A stretch of DNA of 64,000 bases, from contig JANYBN010000210.1 in assembly GCA_025360785.1 (NCBI GenBank), positions 20,315-84,314 of the forward strand, given 5' to 3'. The notes beneath the pieces were generated by a model that made no database searches, was not told where the DNA came from, and saw nothing but the letters and a program-made list of their open reading frames with translations. Below are positions 61,880-64,000 of this stretch, piece after piece. The stretch is from Geobacter sp. GTDB taxonomy: Bacteria; Desulfobacterota; Desulfuromonadia; Geobacterales; Pseudopelobacteraceae. The stretch's first letter is position 1. Every line of letters begins with the position of its first letter. The position numbers were made by a program, and so were the translations under genes.

Positions 61880-63364
61880 ATGAGGCGAATCTTACTGATA
61901 GTTACGCTGTTGGCGGCGTGCGCCACCCACATACAGGCGGCAACACTGGAAGAGAAGGTCGTAGAGCACACCATGAAAAACGGCATGAAACTGCTGATGG
62001 TGGAGAGGCATACTTCACCGACAGTCTCGGCCTGGATCCGTTTCAGGGTCGGGAGCGTGGATGAGCGGAGCGATGAACGCGGGATTGCCCATCTGCTCGA
62101 ACATATGCTTTTTAAAGGAACGACCACGCTCGGTACAAAGGATTTCTCTGCAGAAAAACCGATCCTTGATAAAATAGAGGGCATAGCTCAGGTGTTGACG
62201 GCTGAGAAGGCGAAACGGGAGAAGGGTGATGCGGGGAAGATCGCCGGGCTGGAGAAGCAGCTGGCCGCCTTGGAGGCCGATGCGTCTAAATATGTCATCA
62301 AGGATGAATTCTTCGAGCTGTATTCAAAAAACGGCGGCACCAGCTATAACGCCTTTACCAGCCGCGACGGCACGACCTATCTGATCAGCCTGCCATCCAA
62401 CAAACTGGAGCTGTGGGCCTCCATAGAATCGGACCGCCTGCAGAATGCCGTCCTGCGGGAATTCTACACCGAACGCTCGGTTGTGATGGAGGAGCGCCGC
62501 AGATCGTATGATGCGGATCCGGAAAGCAAATTGTGGGAGACGTTTGTCGCAGCCAGCTTCCTGGCACACTCTTATGGTCAGCCGACAATCGGCTGGACGA
62601 CCGATATCGAGAATTTGACTCGCAGCAAGGCCGAACAGTTTTTTCACAGTTACTATGCACCGAACAATGCCATCGTAGCGATTGTCGGGGATATCGACAC
62701 CAAGGCGACCATCGCCATGGTAGAGCGCTATTTCGGCTCGATAAAACCGGGCAAGGAACCGCCACCGGTTACCACCATAGAGCCCAAACAGGCGGGGGAA
62801 CGACGCATCGAGCTGGTAGCCGAGGCAGAGCCGACTTTAATAATCGGGTTTCATAAGCCGGCGATCAACACACCTGATGACTACGTATTTGACGTTATCA
62901 ACATGATTCTGGGGAGCGGTCGCACCTCACGTTTTTACAAGAAGATTGTGATTGAAAGCCAGATCGCCACCGAAGTCGGAACATTTGATGCGCCCGGCAG
63001 CCGTTATCCGAATCTGTTCGTCATCAGCGCAAATCCGCGCGCGCCGCACACTATCAGAGAGGTTGAAGACGCTGTTCAGGGGGAACTGGATCTGCTTAAA
63101 ACAACGCCGGTTGCCGAGCGTGATCTGCAACGGATTCTTAACAAGATAGAGTATGAGGAGGCGCGCCAGATGGGAACTAATGGCGGCCTGGCTCGCAACC
63201 TGACCGAGTATGAGGCGGCGACCGGCAGTTGGCGCTATATGACCGAACATCGAGGGAAGATCGCCAGGGTCACACCTGCTGACATCATGCGGGTGGCTGC
63301 GACCTATTTCACCCGGGAGAACCGCACCGTCGGATTTATCACCAAAAAAGAAGGTGTAAAATGA
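61880..63364 (+). CDS. Exported M16 zinc metallopeptidase, active subunit
   Basis: A 494-residue peptidase with a signal peptide (1-20, HIQAA). The inverted zinc motif HLLEH is at 71-75; the third ligand lies in the VVMEERRRSYDADPE region. A charged helical insertion of about 50 residues (TAEKAKREKGDAGKIAGLEK) follows the zinc motif. It is periplasmic. Its stop overlaps the next M16 gene in ATGA, the usual active/inactive pair. Confidence 0.92.
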   Translation: MRRILLIVTLLAACATHIQAATLEEKVVEHTMKNGMKLLMVERHTSPTVSAWIRFRVGSVDERSDERGIAHLLEHMLFKGTTTLGTKDFSAEKPILDKIEGIAQVLTAEKAKREKGDAGKIAGLEKQLAALEADASKYVIKDEFFELYSKNGGTSYNAFTSRDGTTYLISLPSNKLELWASIESDRLQNAVLREFYTERSVVMEERRRSYDADPESKLWETFVAASFLAHSYGQPTIGWTTDIENLTRSKAEQFFHSYYAPNNAIVAIVGDIDTKATIAMVERYFGSIKPGKEPPPVTTIEPKQAGERRIELVAEAEPTLIIGFHKPAINTPDDYVFDVINMILGSGRTSRFYKKIVIESQIATEVGTFDAPGSRYPNLFVISANPRAPHTIREVEDAVQGELDLLKTTPVAERDLQRILNKIEYEEARQMGTNGGLARNLTEYEAATGSWRYMTEHRGKIARVTPADIMRVAATYFTRENRTVGFITKKEGVK

Positions 63365-64000
63365 GACATATTCTTATAGCCATCTGCTTGCTGGCCACCT
63401 TAACAGCGCCGGTATTTTGTGCGGATCAGCCACCGGCAAACCCCCGAACCATGAAGTTCCCGGATTTTAACTTTCAGATCCCCAAGACCGAACGGGTCGT
63501 TCTGGATTGCGGGATGCCGGTATATCTGCTACGCGACACCGAACTGCCGATCGTCAACATGACCGCCATAGTACGGGCCGGATCGGTCTATGAACCGGCG
63601 GCAAGATCAGGACTGTCCGGCATGGTTGGCAGCGTTTTGCGCAGCGGCGGCGCCGGGGGAATGACACCGGAAATAATGGATGACGAGCTGGAATTCATGG
63701 CTTCCGCTGTTGAAAGCAGCATCGGCAGCGATATCGGAACGGTTTCGCTGACCGCACTTAAAAAGAATTTCAGCCGTACTCTGCAGATTTTCAGCGATGT
63801 CCTGCAGCGACCTGACTTCAACGAGAAGCGGATTGAAATTAACCGCAGGCAGACCATAGAAAACCTGCGGCGTCAAAATGACGACCCGAAGGAAATCGCC
63901 GGGCGTGAGATCAATCGAGCCATTTACACGGGTCATCCACTTGGTGTTATTACATCTTTCGAATCAATCAGCTCAATCACCCGACAGGATCTGGTAGACT
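63361..64000 (+). CDS. Exported M16-like protein lacking the zinc motif (3' end outside window)
   Basis: An open frame of 213 codons from ATG 63361 to the window end. Signal peptide (1-21, APVFCADQ). The region aligned with HxxEH reads SGLSGMVGSVLRSGG, so the metal ligands are absent, as in the non-catalytic partner subunits of M16 heterodimers. The first M16 domain otherwise continues normally (TVSLTALKKNFSRTLQIF). It overlaps the active subunit by four bases. Confidence 0.9.
   Translation, partial: MRHILIAICLLATLTAPVFCADQPPANPRTMKFPDFNFQIPKTERVVLDCGMPVYLLRDTELPIVNMTAIVRAGSVYEPAARSGLSGMVGSVLRSGGAGGMTPEIMDDELEFMASAVESSIGSDIGTVSLTALKKNFSRTLQIFSDVLQRPDFNEKRIEINRRQTIENLRRQNDDPKEIAGREINRAIYTGHPLGVITSFESISSITRQDLVD

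Noticed and set aside
1..64000. tRNA, rRNA, CRISPR arrays, transposases, prophage genes
   Set aside because: None was seen in either strand; repeats present are short inverted elements only.

Overview
The window comes from a motile Gram-negative bacterium, most probably a member of the Geobacterales (Desulfuromonadota). This is inferred from gene content and order: type II secretion genes, a CheY/CheX pair, a near-complete flagellar basal-body cluster with TIGR02530 and MotE-like genes, RpoN- and FliA-type promoters, and a PtmE/PtmF-type legionaminic acid cluster. No rRNA, tRNA, insertion sequence or CRISPR array was seen. Coding density is high and most genes are on the plus strand.

Layout. 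1-9851: the 3' end of gspD, then gspE and gspF (type II secretion), an alpha-glucan phosphorylase, a three-module FliK-like protein with a small FlhB C-terminal paralogue (FlhX/YlqH type), and a phosphohexomutase. 9998-14114: cheY, cheX, a CheC-like protein fused to a degenerate receiver domain, and an exported TPR protein. 14416-28105: an RpoN-type promoter followed by flgB flgC fliE fliF fliG fliH fliI fliJ, a MotE-like gene, fliK, flgD, two tandem flgE-type hook genes separated by a TIGR02530 gene, then a terminator. 28346-33558: fliL fliM fliN fliO fliP fliQ fliR flhB. 33581-39436: mostly minus-strand housekeeping genes (DUF3187 protein, aminotransferase, SH3-like protein, WbuC cupin, VOC protein, hemE, S4 protein) with plus-strand tatA. 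39725-44003: a small unknown gene, flagellin behind a near-consensus FliA promoter, an unknown gene carrying long poly-C tracts, and flbT-flaF behind a consensus RpoN promoter. 44068-56694: an unknown gene, a Maf glycosyltransferase and a ten-gene nonulosonic (legionaminic-type) acid cluster. 56770-64000: a TPR/Ig-like protein, threonine ammonia-lyase, an EVE protein, MlaF- and MlaD-like transport genes and a pair of M16 peptidases, the second cut by the window edge.

How it works together. The 14-34 kb block builds the rod, MS ring, C ring, export gate and hook. The 39-57 kb block makes flagellin, contains the FlbT/FlaF regulators, synthesises a nonulosonic acid donor and probably attaches it to flagellin through Maf. 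Not in the window: flhA, flhF, flhG, fliA, flgM, flgK, flgL, fliD, fliS, flgA, flgF-flgI and motAB.

Most notable: flhB has no ATG, GTG or TTG able to produce its conserved N-terminus, but has an ACG codon at ideal Shine-Dalgarno spacing; two covarying copies of an unrecognised two-hairpin leader precede the two hook genes; C9 and C10 tracts mark the gene after flagellin; and an Alphaproteobacteria-style flagellin/FlbT/FlaF module is present.
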